DNA from: Streptomyces sp. NRRL S-350
Lineage (GTDB): Bacteria; Actinomycetota; Actinomycetes; Streptomycetales; Streptomycetaceae
DNA: 64,000 nt
Reading direction: 5' to 3'
Assembly: GCF_000719705.1 (NCBI RefSeq)
Contig: NZ_JOHO01000001.1
Location: 124,001 to 188,000 of the forward strand
Positions within the stretch are counted from its first letter, which is position 1. Each line of letters opens with the position of its first letter. Under the pieces are notes generated by a model. The model was not told the origin of the DNA, made no database searches, and saw nothing but the letters and a program-made list of their open reading frames with translations. Shown here piece by piece: positions 1-7,939 of this stretch. The position numbers and the translations under genes were made by a program.

Positions 1-208
1 CGGTGTCCGGGTCACCGGCGAGCGCGAGGACCTCCTCGGCGAGGATGTCGGCGTAGGTGCCGCCGAGCGCCTCGGCGCCGACGGCGACCGTGGTGACGCC
101 GTCGACGACGACGATCAGACCCGGCGCGGTACGCACCCGGTCCTCCGATGCCACGCGGGGGCTGCCGGCCCGGGTGGCCGCCGTGATCGTCAACCTGCTG
201 CTGTGCAT
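1..208 (-). CDS. PP2C-like phosphatase domain protein, N-terminal part only
   Basis: Reading leftward from ATG at 208, preceded by GGAGGAGCGA, the frame stays open to the window edge (69 codons visible). The residues SEDRV followed about 12 positions later by IVVVDGVTT match the first metal-binding region of PP2C-type Ser/Thr phosphatases, where an Asp and a DG pair bind metal. The catalytic remainder lies outside the window, so activity cannot be judged. It lies downstream of the small 243-488 gene on the same strand and may be the tail of that operon. PP2C fold is likely; a Nudix-linked signalling role is only inference. Confidence 0.6.
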   Translation of the reverse strand, partial: MHSSRLTITAATRAGSPRVASEDRVRTAPGLIVVVDGVTTVAVGAEALGGTYADILAEEVLALAGDPDT

Positions 209-242
209 TCGCTCCTCCAGGAACGCTCGATGGTGTGCGACG

Positions 243-488
243 TCAGGGACGGTCAGGCGGGGGGAACGGCAGAGCGGCGGCGTCCAGACGAACCATGACC
301 GTGTGGACCTGACCGTCGGGCAGGAAGTCGCGCCGGTAGAGGAACACGGCGTCGCCGCCGTCAGGGGCGGCGACACCTTCCTCCGTGACCGGCAGTCCGC
401 TCGCCACGGCCCGCAGCTGCTGTTCGGCAGCGGCCGGGCACTGCGCTGAAGGGTCGGGCAGTCGGCTGTGGCGGCCGGCCACACTCAC
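243..488 (-). CDS. small hypothetical protein, 81 aa
   Basis: I do not recognise this family. The GTG start at 488 overlaps the stop of the upstream Nudix gene (GTGA), which argues for translational coupling. The product is 81 residues, with no membrane segment. Its middle reads as a strand-rich segment (DAVFLYRRDF, then GQVHTVMVRLD), and it ends in a proline-rich tail. A longer in-frame reading back to 728 exists but lies inside the Nudix gene and has shadow-like composition, so I prefer the short form. Confidence 0.55.
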   Translation of the reverse strand: MSVAGRHSRLPDPSAQCPAAAEQQLRAVASGLPVTEEGVAAPDGGDAVFLYRRDFLPDGQVHTVMVRLDAAALPFPPPDRP

Positions 489-1054
489 GCGGTGCCCGCA
501 GCGGGCGAGCCGGCGAAGGCGGTGGTGCGCTGCGCGGTCAGCAGGACCGCCGCGAGGGTGCCGGCCTCGGTGATCCGGCCGTCGCTGCACATCGCCACCG
601 CCTGCTCCAGGGGTACCCAGTGCAGCTCCATGTCGGCCTCGCTCGGATCCCGGTGGTGCTCGCCGACGCTCAGGCCCCTGGCGAGGTAGAGGTGTTCGCG
701 GGTACGCGCGCCGGCGGGCATCCGCCACATCATCGTCAGCAGCTCCACCTCGGAGGCGCGGATGCCGGCTTCCTCGGCCAGTTCCCGATGCGCGGCCGCC
801 AAGGGGTCTTCACCGCGCTCGCACCCGCCGCCGGGACACATCAGTAGTCGCTGACCGCATACGTAGACGCTCTCCTCCACCAGGGCGATCCGCCGTTGGT
901 CGTCGAGGGCCACCACGCGCACCCCGTCCACGGACTCGGTGTACTCGTATGTCCCCAGGCTCTGGTCGGAGCGCCGGACCGAGTCGCGGCGCACCATCAC
1001 CCGAAGTCCCGCGTACTCGACGCTCGACGAGACCGTGGTCCAGCCGTCGATCAT
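485..1054 (-). CDS. Nudix hydrolase, ADP-ribose pyrophosphatase-like
   Basis: Nudix enzymes hydrolyse nucleoside diphosphates linked to another moiety. This 189-residue protein carries a canonical Nudix box at about residues 74-97 (GGCERGE...RELAEEAGI), matching GX5EX7REUXEEXGU at every position. The N-terminal strands (VRRDSVRR, VVALDDQRRIALVEE) resemble ADP-ribose or sugar-nucleotide pyrophosphatases; the substrate is not fixed by sequence. AAGGAG sits six bases before the ATG. The start overlaps a possible short upstream frame (ATGA) and the stop overlaps the 81-residue gene (GTGA). It is the first of several Nudix genes in a row. Confidence 0.85.
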   Translation of the reverse strand: MIDGWTTVSSSVEYAGLRVMVRRDSVRRSDQSLGTYEYTESVDGVRVVALDDQRRIALVEESVYVCGQRLLMCPGGGCERGEDPLAAAHRELAEEAGIRASEVELLTMMWRMPAGARTREHLYLARGLSVGEHHRDPSEADMELHWVPLEQAVAMCSDGRITEAGTLAAVLLTAQRTTAFAGSPAAGTA

Positions 1055-1233
1055 GACTGCTCCTTCTGGCTGCGCGGGGCCGGCGGACGGCCCGGGGTTG
1101 CTTGAAGCGCGAGGTGGGCGCTGAGCTGCGTCGGGTACTCGGCACGGGCGGGGCGCCGCCCAGGCGGGGTATCTGTTGCAGTGTGGGGAGTCACGGGCGT
1201 CTGGGACGGTCGGGCCGGAGCTGAGGCGCCCAT
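1051..1233 (-). CDS. possible short ORF, 60 aa, coupled to Nudix gene
   Basis: The 216-bp gap between two Nudix genes holds an open frame whose TGA overlaps the next ATG as ATGA and whose end contains that gene's Shine-Dalgarno sequence. From ATG at 1233 it would encode 60 residues rich in Pro, Ala, Thr and Arg, with no recognisable domain. No clear ribosome binding site precedes the ATG. The perfect coupling is the only argument; it may be non-coding spacer. Confidence 0.3.
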   Translation of the reverse strand: MGASAPARPSQTPVTPHTATDTPPGRRPARAEYPTQLSAHLALQATPGRPPAPRSQKEQS

Positions 1234-1270
1234 GGGTGGACCGTCAGCGCGGCGCCCGGGAAGCGGGTGC

Positions 1271-2251
1271 TCACGCTGTATCCGGTCCGCTTCGTTCAAT
1301 CACCTCGACGGTTCCGGTCTCCAGGGCTCGCAGCGCCGCAGCTACCCGTTCGGCCAGTAGCGGAGGGAGAGCGTTCTGGGCGTCCTTCGGCCCCAGCCAC
1401 CGGGCAGCTCGGATCTCGCCGTCGGGAAAGCGCAGCGACTGTGCCTGAGCGCGCGTCAGCGGCTCAGTGTCGTAGACGTGGCAGGTCAGCGCCCGCCCGT
1501 ACTTGGACAGAGAGGCAGGGTTGCTGTCCACGACCAGCAGCCGGCCGACCGGCACTCGCAGGCCGAGCTCCTCCTCCAGCTCACGGCCAGCGGCCTGCGC
1601 CGGGGTCTCGTGCGCCTCGACCATCCCGCCGGGCAGTTCGAGGTGCGCCTTGTAGCTCGGGTCGAGGACCAGCACCCGGCCGGTGGTGTCCCGCACGAGC
1701 ACGGTGGCCGCCATCATCGGCGCCGGCAGCAGCCGGTAGTGGTCGCGCCGCGGCACCGGGACAGGGCGGCCGTCACGCAGCACCGCAGTGTGGGAGCCGC
1801 GCTCCGCCGCGAGGGCCGCCGCCAGGCGGGCGGCCACTGGCCCGGCCAGCAAGGCGAGCGCCTCCTCGTCGCTGACGAACCGGGCCTCGCGGATCTCGCT
1901 GCTCTGCAGCACCAGGGCGGCCACCTCGATGGCCTTCCCGAGGTGGGCCGCGTAGATGAGGGCGAGGATCGTGCGCCCCCAGCGGAGGGCGGGCACCGTG
2001 TCGACCACCAGCAGGCGGCCTACCTCGGCGAGAAGGCCCAGTTCCTCCCGCAGCTCACGCACGAGCGCCTCGGCTGGCTCCTCGTCGTCGAGCATGCCGC
2101 CGGGCAGGTCCCAGCCCGGCTTGTACACGGGGTCGACGATCAGCACCCGGCCCTGGTCGTCGCGGATCAGCGCGTCCGCGCACGCGGCGGGCGCGGCATG
2201 CACGGCCAGGTAGGCCACCAGGTCGGGGGCCGGCTCGGCGGTGTCGGTCAC
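1271..2251 (-). CDS. tandem (two-domain) Nudix hydrolase
   Basis: A 326-residue protein with two complete Nudix domains. Box 1 (GGMLDDEE...RELREELGL, about residues 60-85) and box 2 (GGMVEAHE...RELEEELGL, about 210-235) both keep the metal-binding glutamates. Each is preceded by a similar strand pattern (PVYKPGWDLPGG and PSYKAHLELPGG), so the halves probably arose by internal duplication. The GTG at 2251 is chosen because GAGGAGAACC lies directly upstream; longer starts lack a site. It follows the next tandem Nudix gene by 25 bp. Substrate unknown. Confidence 0.85.
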   Translation of the reverse strand: MTDTAEPAPDLVAYLAVHAAPAACADALIRDDQGRVLIVDPVYKPGWDLPGGMLDDEEPAEALVRELREELGLLAEVGRLLVVDTVPALRWGRTILALIYAAHLGKAIEVAALVLQSSEIREARFVSDEEALALLAGPVAARLAAALAAERGSHTAVLRDGRPVPVPRRDHYRLLPAPMMAATVLVRDTTGRVLVLDPSYKAHLELPGGMVEAHETPAQAAGRELEEELGLRVPVGRLLVVDSNPASLSKYGRALTCHVYDTEPLTRAQAQSLRFPDGEIRAARWLGPKDAQNALPPLLAERVAAALRALETGTVEVIERSGPDTA

Positions 2252-2276
2252 GGTTCTCCTCAGGTGGGCCGGGCGG

Positions 2277-3230
2277 TCAGCGGACAACGTAGGCGGGGGC
2301 ACCGGTGCGCAGCGCGCCGAGGACGGCGAGCGTGAGGTCGTGGGCGTGCGGGTCGTCCAGCTGCTTCAGCCCGGCCTCGGTGACGGTGACGACCTCGTCG
2401 TGCTCGTCCGGGTTGAGACGGATCGCGGCGAGCTGCGCCGGGGTGAGGACCCCGCCGAGGAACACGAATCCGATCTTGGTCGGCCAGCCGGCGCGGGGCT
2501 GCTCGACCACCGTGGCCACCAGTGGCAGCAGCTCGGTGGCGGGGGCCAGGCGGATGCCGGTCTCCTCCCAGGTCTCGCGTACGGCCGCGTGGAGCGGGGT
2601 GGGGTCGGTGAACTCGACGTCCCCGCCGGCGTACTGAAGTCCCTTGAGCGGGTTGGTGGAGCGCAGGAGCACGGCCTCGCCGGTGACGGTGGTGAAGAAG
2701 AGCGCGCCCCACATGGGGGCGGCCGGGATGCTGGCGAGGTAGGCGGGCAGGGGCTGGTAGCCGGGGTAGGGCTTGGGCTGGGCGGTGTGGCGCGCGATCA
2801 GGTCCCGCTCGTGGTCGGCGAGCCGGTCGGGCAGCTCGGCGGGCAGTACCCACTGGTGCGCGTCGTGCTCGGGGCTGAGGACGACGTCCGGGTCGTGGTC
2901 GACGACGGCGGCGAAGAGGAACTCGCGCACCCGCAGCCTGCGGGCGTTGTCGTAGTCGTGGAAGCCGAGGTAGGCGGTGAACCGGACCGCGCTGATGCCG
3001 GTCTCCTCGCCGAGTTCGCGCCTGGCGGTGTCCAGCACGCTCTCACCCGCCTCGACGCCGCCGCCAGGCAGCTCCCACAGCCCGCCCAGCAGCGTGGTCG
3101 CCGCGCGGCGCACGAGCAGCAGCTTCCCTCGGCGGTTGACGAGCAGCACCGAGGTGGCCGGGCGCTGGATGCCGGCGGCCGCGGCGTCGGCGAGCAGGTC
3201 GTGCGGCGGGTGCTGGTCGGTCGAGGTCAC
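2277..3230 (-). CDS. tandem (two-domain) Nudix hydrolase
   Basis: A 317-residue protein with two Nudix domains that differ from those in the 1271-2251 protein. Box 1 (GGVEAGES...RRELGEETGI) is canonical. Box 2 (GGDVEFTD...RETWEETGI) has Asp in place of the first Glu and one extra residue before the RE pair, but keeps the RExxEE core. The GTG start at 3230 overlaps the stop of the acetyltransferase gene (GTGA). It is a second, independent two-domain Nudix architecture in the same operon. The second half might bind rather than hydrolyse its ligand; this is a guess. Confidence 0.8.
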   Translation of the reverse strand: MTSTDQHPPHDLLADAAAAGIQRPATSVLLVNRRGKLLLVRRAATTLLGGLWELPGGGVEAGESVLDTARRELGEETGISAVRFTAYLGFHDYDNARRLRVREFLFAAVVDHDPDVVLSPEHDAHQWVLPAELPDRLADHERDLIARHTAQPKPYPGYQPLPAYLASIPAAPMWGALFFTTVTGEAVLLRSTNPLKGLQYAGGDVEFTDPTPLHAAVRETWEETGIRLAPATELLPLVATVVEQPRAGWPTKIGFVFLGGVLTPAQLAAIRLNPDEHDEVVTVTEAGLKQLDDPHAHDLTLAVLGALRTGAPAYVVR

Positions 3231-3697
3231 GGGGCGCTCCAGGTCATCGGGGCCGGGCCCGCCATGGTGGCGTAGCCGAGCGAGCGGTAGAGGGGCTCGG
3301 CCTCCGGGGAGGCGGTGAGGTTGATCTGGCCGCAGCCGCTGGCGGTCAGCCAGTCGTGCACAGCCGCGACGACGCGCCGGGCGTGGCCTTGGCGGCGGTG
3401 GTCGGGGTCGGTGGCGACGGAGGCGATGTGCCCGACGTGCGGGCCCTGCCCGGGCCGGGGCATGCGGTCGGCGTACTGGCCCACCGCGCAGGAGAGCAGT
3501 CGTTCCGCGCCGTCGTCGATGACGAACGCGGCGAAGCGGTCGCCGGGTAGGCGTTCGGCGAACCACCGCTCGCACTCGGCACTCCAGGACTCCGGCGGGA
3601 CGATGCCGGCGGAGTGGAGCATGACCAGGCGCAGCCGGGTGAGCTCGGCGGCGTCGGTGGGCAGGGCTTGGCGCGGGCTGCGCGGGGGGTGCTTCAC
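3227..3697 (-). CDS. GNAT family N-acetyltransferase
   Basis: A 156-residue protein of usual GNAT length. The acetyl-CoA loop is visible as VATDPDHRRQGHARRVV (about residues 94-110, the Q/RxxGxA/G motif), followed by the C-terminal PLYRSLGYATM helix-strand typical of the fold. The GTG start has GAGGAACC upstream. Its stop overlaps the tandem Nudix start, so the two are translated together. It would transfer an acyl group to an amine on an unknown small molecule or protein. Confidence 0.8.
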   Translation of the reverse strand: MKHPPRSPRQALPTDAAELTRLRLVMLHSAGIVPPESWSAECERWFAERLPGDRFAAFVIDDGAERLLSCAVGQYADRMPRPGQGPHVGHIASVATDPDHRRQGHARRVVAAVHDWLTASGCGQINLTASPEAEPLYRSLGYATMAGPAPMTWSAP

Positions 3698-3789
3698 GGG
3701 GCGGTTCCTCTCCTGGAGCGACGCGTGGCGGGGCCTTGGTCAGCGGCCTGCTCGGTGTTCGGCTGGGCCGGTTGGGGTTGCCGGTGCCG

Positions 3790-5763
3790 TCAGGCGGCGT
3801 CCTCCCGGTCGGTGCCGGTGCGGTAGGCGGCGGCCTGAGTTTCGAACATGGCCGCGTAGATGCCGCCGAGGGCCATCAGTTCGTGGTGGGTGCCGGATTC
3901 CGCGATGCGGCCCTCGTCGAAGACGAGGATCAGGTCGCAGGCGACGGCGGGGCCCAGGCGGTGGGAGACGAGAACGGTGATGGTGTCCGGGCCGGCGTAG
4001 TCGTCCAGGACGGCCTGGAAGAGCTGGTGCTCGGCGAGGGGGTCCATGCTGGCGGTCGGCTCGTCCATGATCAGCACGGGGGCGTTCTGGTAGAGGCCGC
4101 GGGCGCACGCGATCTTGCTCCAGTTGCCGTCGGACAGCTCCGCGCCGCCCTCGAACTGCGGGCTCAGGATGGTCATCCAGTCGTGGTCGAGTCCTTCGAT
4201 CACCCGGTCGGCGCCGGAGGCGCGTACCGCGCGCAGCGCGCGTTCGGGCTCGGCGGAGTTGATGGTGCCCGCTCCGATGGTGATGTTGGCCAGGGCGGTG
4301 AGCGGCCAGTGGCCGGGGTCCTGGAGTACGAGGGCGACCCGGCCCTGGATGCTCTCGCTGTCGTAGTCGGTCACGCTCGTGCCGTCCCAGTGCACGCTGC
4401 CGGAGGAGGGCTCGTACAGTCCGGCCAGAATGCGGCTCATCGTCGACTTCCCCGAGCCGTTGCGGCCCACGAAGGCGACTTTCTGTCCGGCCCGCAGGGT
4501 GAAGCTCACGCCGTGCAGGGCCTGTTTGCCCTGTGGGTAGGAGAACGCGACGTCGGTGACGGTGATCTCCTTGACCGCGGCCGGCGCCGGACGCCCGGTC
4601 GTACGCGGCAGCCGGCGGCGGCAGGCGTCCTGGAAGTCCGCCAGGTCCCGCACCCACAGGCTGTTCTCGAACACCTGGTGAGCGGCGATGACGACCCGCA
4701 GCAGGGCGCTCTGGCTGGCTTGGATGGCGAAGTACGCGCCGCCGCCGGCCGCGAGCGGCAGCCAGCCGGCGCCCAGCATCCACGCCAGCACCGCGTAGGT
4801 GGCGAACAGGCCGATCCCGCCGAGCGCACGCCCGACCAGCGCGGTGCGGGCCTGCTCGGTCCCCAGCGCGACCTCCTCGTCGCTGATCCGGGTCGCGAGC
4901 GCCTCGTGCTCGGACAGCAGCGCGCCTTGGGCGGTGGAGGTCCGCAGCTCGGCCGCGGTGTCCCGCTCGTACAGCACCCACGAGAAGTGCAGGATGCGGC
5001 GGCGCAGGCTGCTCTGGCGCACCGCCGAGAGGTAGCCCTTGCGCACCGAGGTGACCGACGCTGCTCCCTTGGGCAGCACCGCGGCGAGCAGCAGGACGAG
5101 CAGAAGCGGGTGCAGGACCCCCAGCACCCCGGCGGCGCCGGCCAGGGCGAGCAGCGCCGAGACGAGCTCGATCGTCTTGCCGACCGACTCCTTGGCGAAG
5201 TACAGGCCCCGGTCGTAGGCGCGCCGCACATCGTCGGCCCACCCCGGGTCGTCCACCACGTCCAGGCCCACGTGGCTGGTCAGGGCCAGCAGCTGCGCCT
5301 CGAGTTCCTGGCGTACCCGGGGTCCGAGGCGGGCCTGCCAGTGCGCGATGCCGGTGTCCATCAGCCCGCGTACCAGCAGCAGGCCGGCCACCACCGCCAG
5401 GGCCGGCAGCGCTGCGCGGATCCGCGTCCCGCTCGCCCCGTCGGCGAAGATCCGTTGCAGGACGTTGACGGACGCGAGGAGGCCTGCCGAGGCGAGCGCG
5501 GCGGAGACCAGCTGGAGCACAGCGACGAGCACGGCCGCGCGCGGGTCGGCCCGCCACGCCGTGACCCACACCTGGCGCACGATCGCCGGCAGGCTTCGAA
5601 GGATGGTCAGCAGCCCCGTGCGGGACGCCTGCCCTTCGAAGGTCTCCCAGTACCCCTGGCTGACGTGCCCCGTCAGGTCCCCGCTCTCGGGCGCGGACGC
5701 AGCGGAGGCCGGCGGCGCCGGCAGTGCGCTGCGCGGGGCGGGGATGGTGGTGCGGTCGGTCAT
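3790..5763 (-). CDS. ABC exporter, fused permease and ATPase
   Basis: A 657-residue half-transporter: an N-terminal membrane domain with about six helices (residues 60-390) and a C-terminal ATPase. The ATPase shows Walker A GRNGSGKST, Walker B VLIMDEPTASMD and the switch VSHRL. The signature is LSDGN followed by W, instead of LSGGQ, a variation worth noting though related exporters have LSDGQW. There is no C39 peptidase domain. ATG at 5763 is chosen by homology; the frame stays open upstream through a Nudix relict, which I treat as accidental. Likely exports the product of the surrounding operon. Confidence 0.85.
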   Translation of the reverse strand: MTDRTTIPAPRSALPAPPASAASAPESGDLTGHVSQGYWETFEGQASRTGLLTILRSLPAIVRQVWVTAWRADPRAAVLVAVLQLVSAALASAGLLASVNVLQRIFADGASGTRIRAALPALAVVAGLLLVRGLMDTGIAHWQARLGPRVRQELEAQLLALTSHVGLDVVDDPGWADDVRRAYDRGLYFAKESVGKTIELVSALLALAGAAGVLGVLHPLLLVLLLAAVLPKGAASVTSVRKGYLSAVRQSSLRRRILHFSWVLYERDTAAELRTSTAQGALLSEHEALATRISDEEVALGTEQARTALVGRALGGIGLFATYAVLAWMLGAGWLPLAAGGGAYFAIQASQSALLRVVIAAHQVFENSLWVRDLADFQDACRRRLPRTTGRPAPAAVKEITVTDVAFSYPQGKQALHGVSFTLRAGQKVAFVGRNGSGKSTMSRILAGLYEPSSGSVHWDGTSVTDYDSESIQGRVALVLQDPGHWPLTALANITIGAGTINSAEPERALRAVRASGADRVIEGLDHDWMTILSPQFEGGAELSDGNWSKIACARGLYQNAPVLIMDEPTASMDPLAEHQLFQAVLDDYAGPDTITVLVSHRLGPAVACDLILVFDEGRIAESGTHHELMALGGIYAAMFETQAAAYRTGTDREDAA

Positions 5764-5920
5764 CTGCACTCCGATGCGTCGTAGGGAGTCGGCCGGTCGT
5801 GGTCCACGAGGGTTCAGGGCGTGGGCAGCTCCCAGCTCGGCCCCAGGGCGCCGACCGCCTGGTGGACGGCGCCGGTGAGCACCGGCCGGCGCTCGGCCGG
5901 GCTGCCAACTGCGGGCGTAC

Positions 5921-6377
5921 TCACTTCCAGCCCAGCCCAGCTCGGTGTAGGCGCGGCCGGCCCGGATGCCGGCGATCGCGGCCCGGGTGTAGGGGACGAG
6001 CTGCTCGGGCAAGTCGTCCGGGTGCCACCACTGCCAGGCCGTGCACCGGTCGGGCTCGCGCAGCTCGGGAGTGCCCTTCCAGGAGCGGACCCGGAAGACC
6101 ATGCCGAGCCTGGGCTGGGCACCGGGTGCGTCGACGAGGTGGACGGCGTGCGCGAACTGCGCGTCGGCGGGGTCGATGACCAGGCCGGCTTCCTCCATGG
6201 CCTCGCGGACCAGACATGTGACGGCGGATTCCTGCTCGCAGTGCCCGGCGCGTGCCACAGACCGCTCGCGTACACGTCGCCGGCCCGACGGGACAGCAGC
6301 ACTTCCGGGCCCCGATCTCCGTCACGGAGGGCGAGCAGGTGCACGTCCACTGGCACGGTGTGCCGCCCGCCGCTCAC
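5921..6377 (-). pseudogene. Nudix hydrolase relict with two frameshifts
   Basis: The reading begins at GTG 6377 (GTGA overlap with the methyltransferase stop) with about 46 sensible residues ending near LWHAPG. It continues only after a shift, as GHCEQES...REAMEEAGL and on to YTELGW. The intact third domain of the 10731-12200 protein shows the same order (GRCEQES...REAWEEAGL...LYSQLGW, stop). One G appears missing from a G run near 6243, and a GGCTG-type five-base duplication near 5936 moves the natural stop at 5921 out of frame. Repairing both gives 150 residues. Real decay or sequencing error are both possible. Confidence 0.65.
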
Positions 6378-7210
6378 GCCTTGCCTCCCGGCCGCCGGGC
6401 CAGCAGCACGGTGAACACCGCGTCCTCGACGAGGCCGCCGCGCTCGCTGTACCGCTCCAGCAGCTCCAGGGCTTCGGCTTCGAAGCGGTCGTGACGGCCG
6501 CCGAAGAGATCCGGGCGGGCGAAGCTCGTGCTGCGCAGGTAGCCGACGACCTTGGCCGGCGTCCAGACACGGCGGACAGGGAATCGGCGCTCGGTGACCT
6601 GGCTGAACGGCGATGCGGCGAGGTCGTCCTCGTACCGCTGGCCCGGTCCGGCATACACGCCGCCGGTGCCAGCGCGGCGCTCCTCGCCCAGGTAGGACTG
6701 GATCAGCTGCTTGAGCGCGGACGTCCAGTCCGCGCGGTAGGTCCACAAGCTGCCGTCCCCCATGAACGCCACCGTGGCCTCGGGAGTGGTGACACGGTCG
6801 GCCATCTTCAGGACCGCGGCCCGGTCCATCCAGTGGAAGGACCGCGCGCAGGTGATCAGGTCCGCCCGGTAGCTGTCGGACGGGGGCGTGAAGTCCTCGG
6901 CCGCCACCGGGTGGAAGCCGGCCGGGCGGCCGCCCAGCAGGGGTTCGAGAGTGTCGGCGGCCTGGCGGAGCATGTCCTGGTCCGGGTCGACCAGGTCCAC
7001 GCGGTCGATCCGGGGAACGGCCGGGAGTAGAGCGGCGGGCACCTGGCCCGTGCCGGAGCCGAGGTCGAGGAGGGCCGGGCAGTCGGCATCCCGCATCGTG
7101 TCAGCGAGGAGCGAGACGGCCTCCGGCGGGATGCCGGGGCGGTGGCGGGCGTAGTCCGCCGCCGTCGACGTGAACAGCCCCTTGGGCTCGTTGTGCGCTG
7201 GTGTGGTCAT
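6374..7210 (-). CDS. class I SAM-dependent methyltransferase
   Basis: A 278-residue protein with motif I LLDLGSGTGQVPAAL (about residues 47-61), the acidic ribose-binding strand VDLVDPD and the later CARSFHWMD segment seen in small-molecule methyltransferases of the trans-aconitate or biotin-type group. Its ATG overlaps the... HIT gene lies downstream-first: its start codon region shares ATGA with the HIT gene stop, and its own stop overlaps the Nudix relict start (GTGA). One of three methyltransferases in region A; the acceptor is unknown. Confidence 0.85.
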   Translation of the reverse strand: MTTPAHNEPKGLFTSTAADYARHRPGIPPEAVSLLADTMRDADCPALLDLGSGTGQVPAALLPAVPRIDRVDLVDPDQDMLRQAADTLEPLLGGRPAGFHPVAAEDFTPPSDSYRADLITCARSFHWMDRAAVLKMADRVTTPEATVAFMGDGSLWTYRADWTSALKQLIQSYLGEERRAGTGGVYAGPGQRYEDDLAASPFSQVTERRFPVRRVWTPAKVVGYLRSTSFARPDLFGGRHDRFEAEALELLERYSERGGLVEDAVFTVLLARRPGGKA

Positions 7211-7740
7211 GCTTCCTCCAGCAGTTCCCGCAGCGCAGCGGCGTCGGCCTGCAGCTGTGCCTCGTCCTGGCGTCCGTTGTCGAGGACGTCCCAGGGCAGC
7301 GGCCCGCCCGGCGCCGGGTCGGTGTTACCGGCGTATCGGGGGCAGATGTGGCTGTGCAGATGGGGTACGACGTTGCCGAGCGTGGAGAAGTTCAGCTTGA
7401 TCGGTTCGTAGAAGGCCGTCAGGGCTCTGCCGAGCGTGAGGGTGTCGCGCCAGTAGGCGGCGGCGTCGGCTTCGGACAGGTCGGTGGGCTCGGCCACGTG
7501 CGGGGCACCGCGGTGGATGAGCACGCAGTAGCCGCGCAGCCGTCCGCTTCGCCACAGGTAGGCGTTGGCCACTTCACCGCGGCGGAGCAGGAGGCCCCAG
7601 CCGATGTCGTCCGCGGAGTAGTCGTTCGCGCACATGGGACATCCGTCGCCGGCGCGGTGGCGGAGGAAGGTCTCGGGCCAGCCGGACGGCACGGCGGGGC
7701 TGACGGCTTGGGGGTGAAGAGGGTTTGGTGGCTGGGGCAC
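7207..7740 (-). CDS. HIT family (histidine triad) nucleotide-binding protein
   Basis: HIT proteins are nucleotide hydrolases or transferases acting on AMP-linked substrates. This 177-residue protein carries the triad VPHLHSHICPRY (about residues 130-141), matching HxHxH. Upstream is CPMCANDYSADD, the Cys pair often seen in HIT zinc sites. The GTG start at 7740 is set by AAGGAG nine bases upstream. Its stop forms ATGA with the methyltransferase start. Together with many Nudix domains it suggests that nucleotidylated or dinucleotide compounds are processed here. Confidence 0.85.
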   Translation of the reverse strand: MPQPPNPLHPQAVSPAVPSGWPETFLRHRAGDGCPMCANDYSADDIGWGLLLRRGEVANAYLWRSGRLRGYCVLIHRGAPHVAEPTDLSEADAAAYWRDTLTLGRALTAFYEPIKLNFSTLGNVVPHLHSHICPRYAGNTDPAPGGPLPWDVLDNGRQDEAQLQADAAALRELLEEA

Positions 7741-7789
7741 CCGTAACTCCTTGTTGTTGTTGTGCTGGTGTGGCGGTGGGGCCGGTCTG

Positions 7790-7939
7790 TCAGAGGTAGC
7801 CGTGCTGGTAGGCGAAGGCACGTCCGGCGGCGTCGACGAGGGTGGCCTCGGGGCGGGGCCTGAGCCGGCTGATCGCCCCCGCCCGGTAGATGGGGTCCGG
7901 GGGGTGCAGCATGACGGTGATCCGAGGAGGTGCGGTCAT
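7790..7939 (-). CDS. 49-aa peptide coupled to PIMT-like methyltransferase
   Basis: Not a recognised family. The ATG overlaps the methyltransferase stop as ATGA, so it is probably co-translated. The 49 residues are basic and proline-rich in the N-terminal two thirds (ISRLRPRPEATLVDAAG) and end in aromatic AFAYQHGYL, with no cysteine. PIMT-type methyltransferases beside tiny ORFs occur in RiPP clusters (ATP-grasp graspetides, imiditides), so this is a precursor candidate. Against that, it has only two Asp residues and no obvious repeated core, and no ATP-grasp ligase is present. It could also be a small accessory protein. Confidence 0.6.
   Translation of the reverse strand: MTAPPRITVMLHPPDPIYRAGAISRLRPRPEATLVDAAGRAFAYQHGYL

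Noticed and set aside
3736-5784. 682-codon open frame on the plus strand opposite the ABC exporter
   Set aside because: It is the mirror frame of a real high-GC gene; the translation is Gly/Arg/Ala/Val-rich without domains.
3790-6258. An 822-codon fused Nudix-ABC exporter
   Set aside because: The Nudix part is frameshifted relative to its paralogue and the joining stretch is low-complexity; a normal exporter start at 5763 fits better.
7790-7939. 49-residue peptide as an FxLD lanthipeptide or graspetide precursor
   Set aside because: It lacks the FxLD box, cysteines, Ser/Thr runs and an accompanying ligase or lanthipeptide synthetase; kept only as a general candidate.
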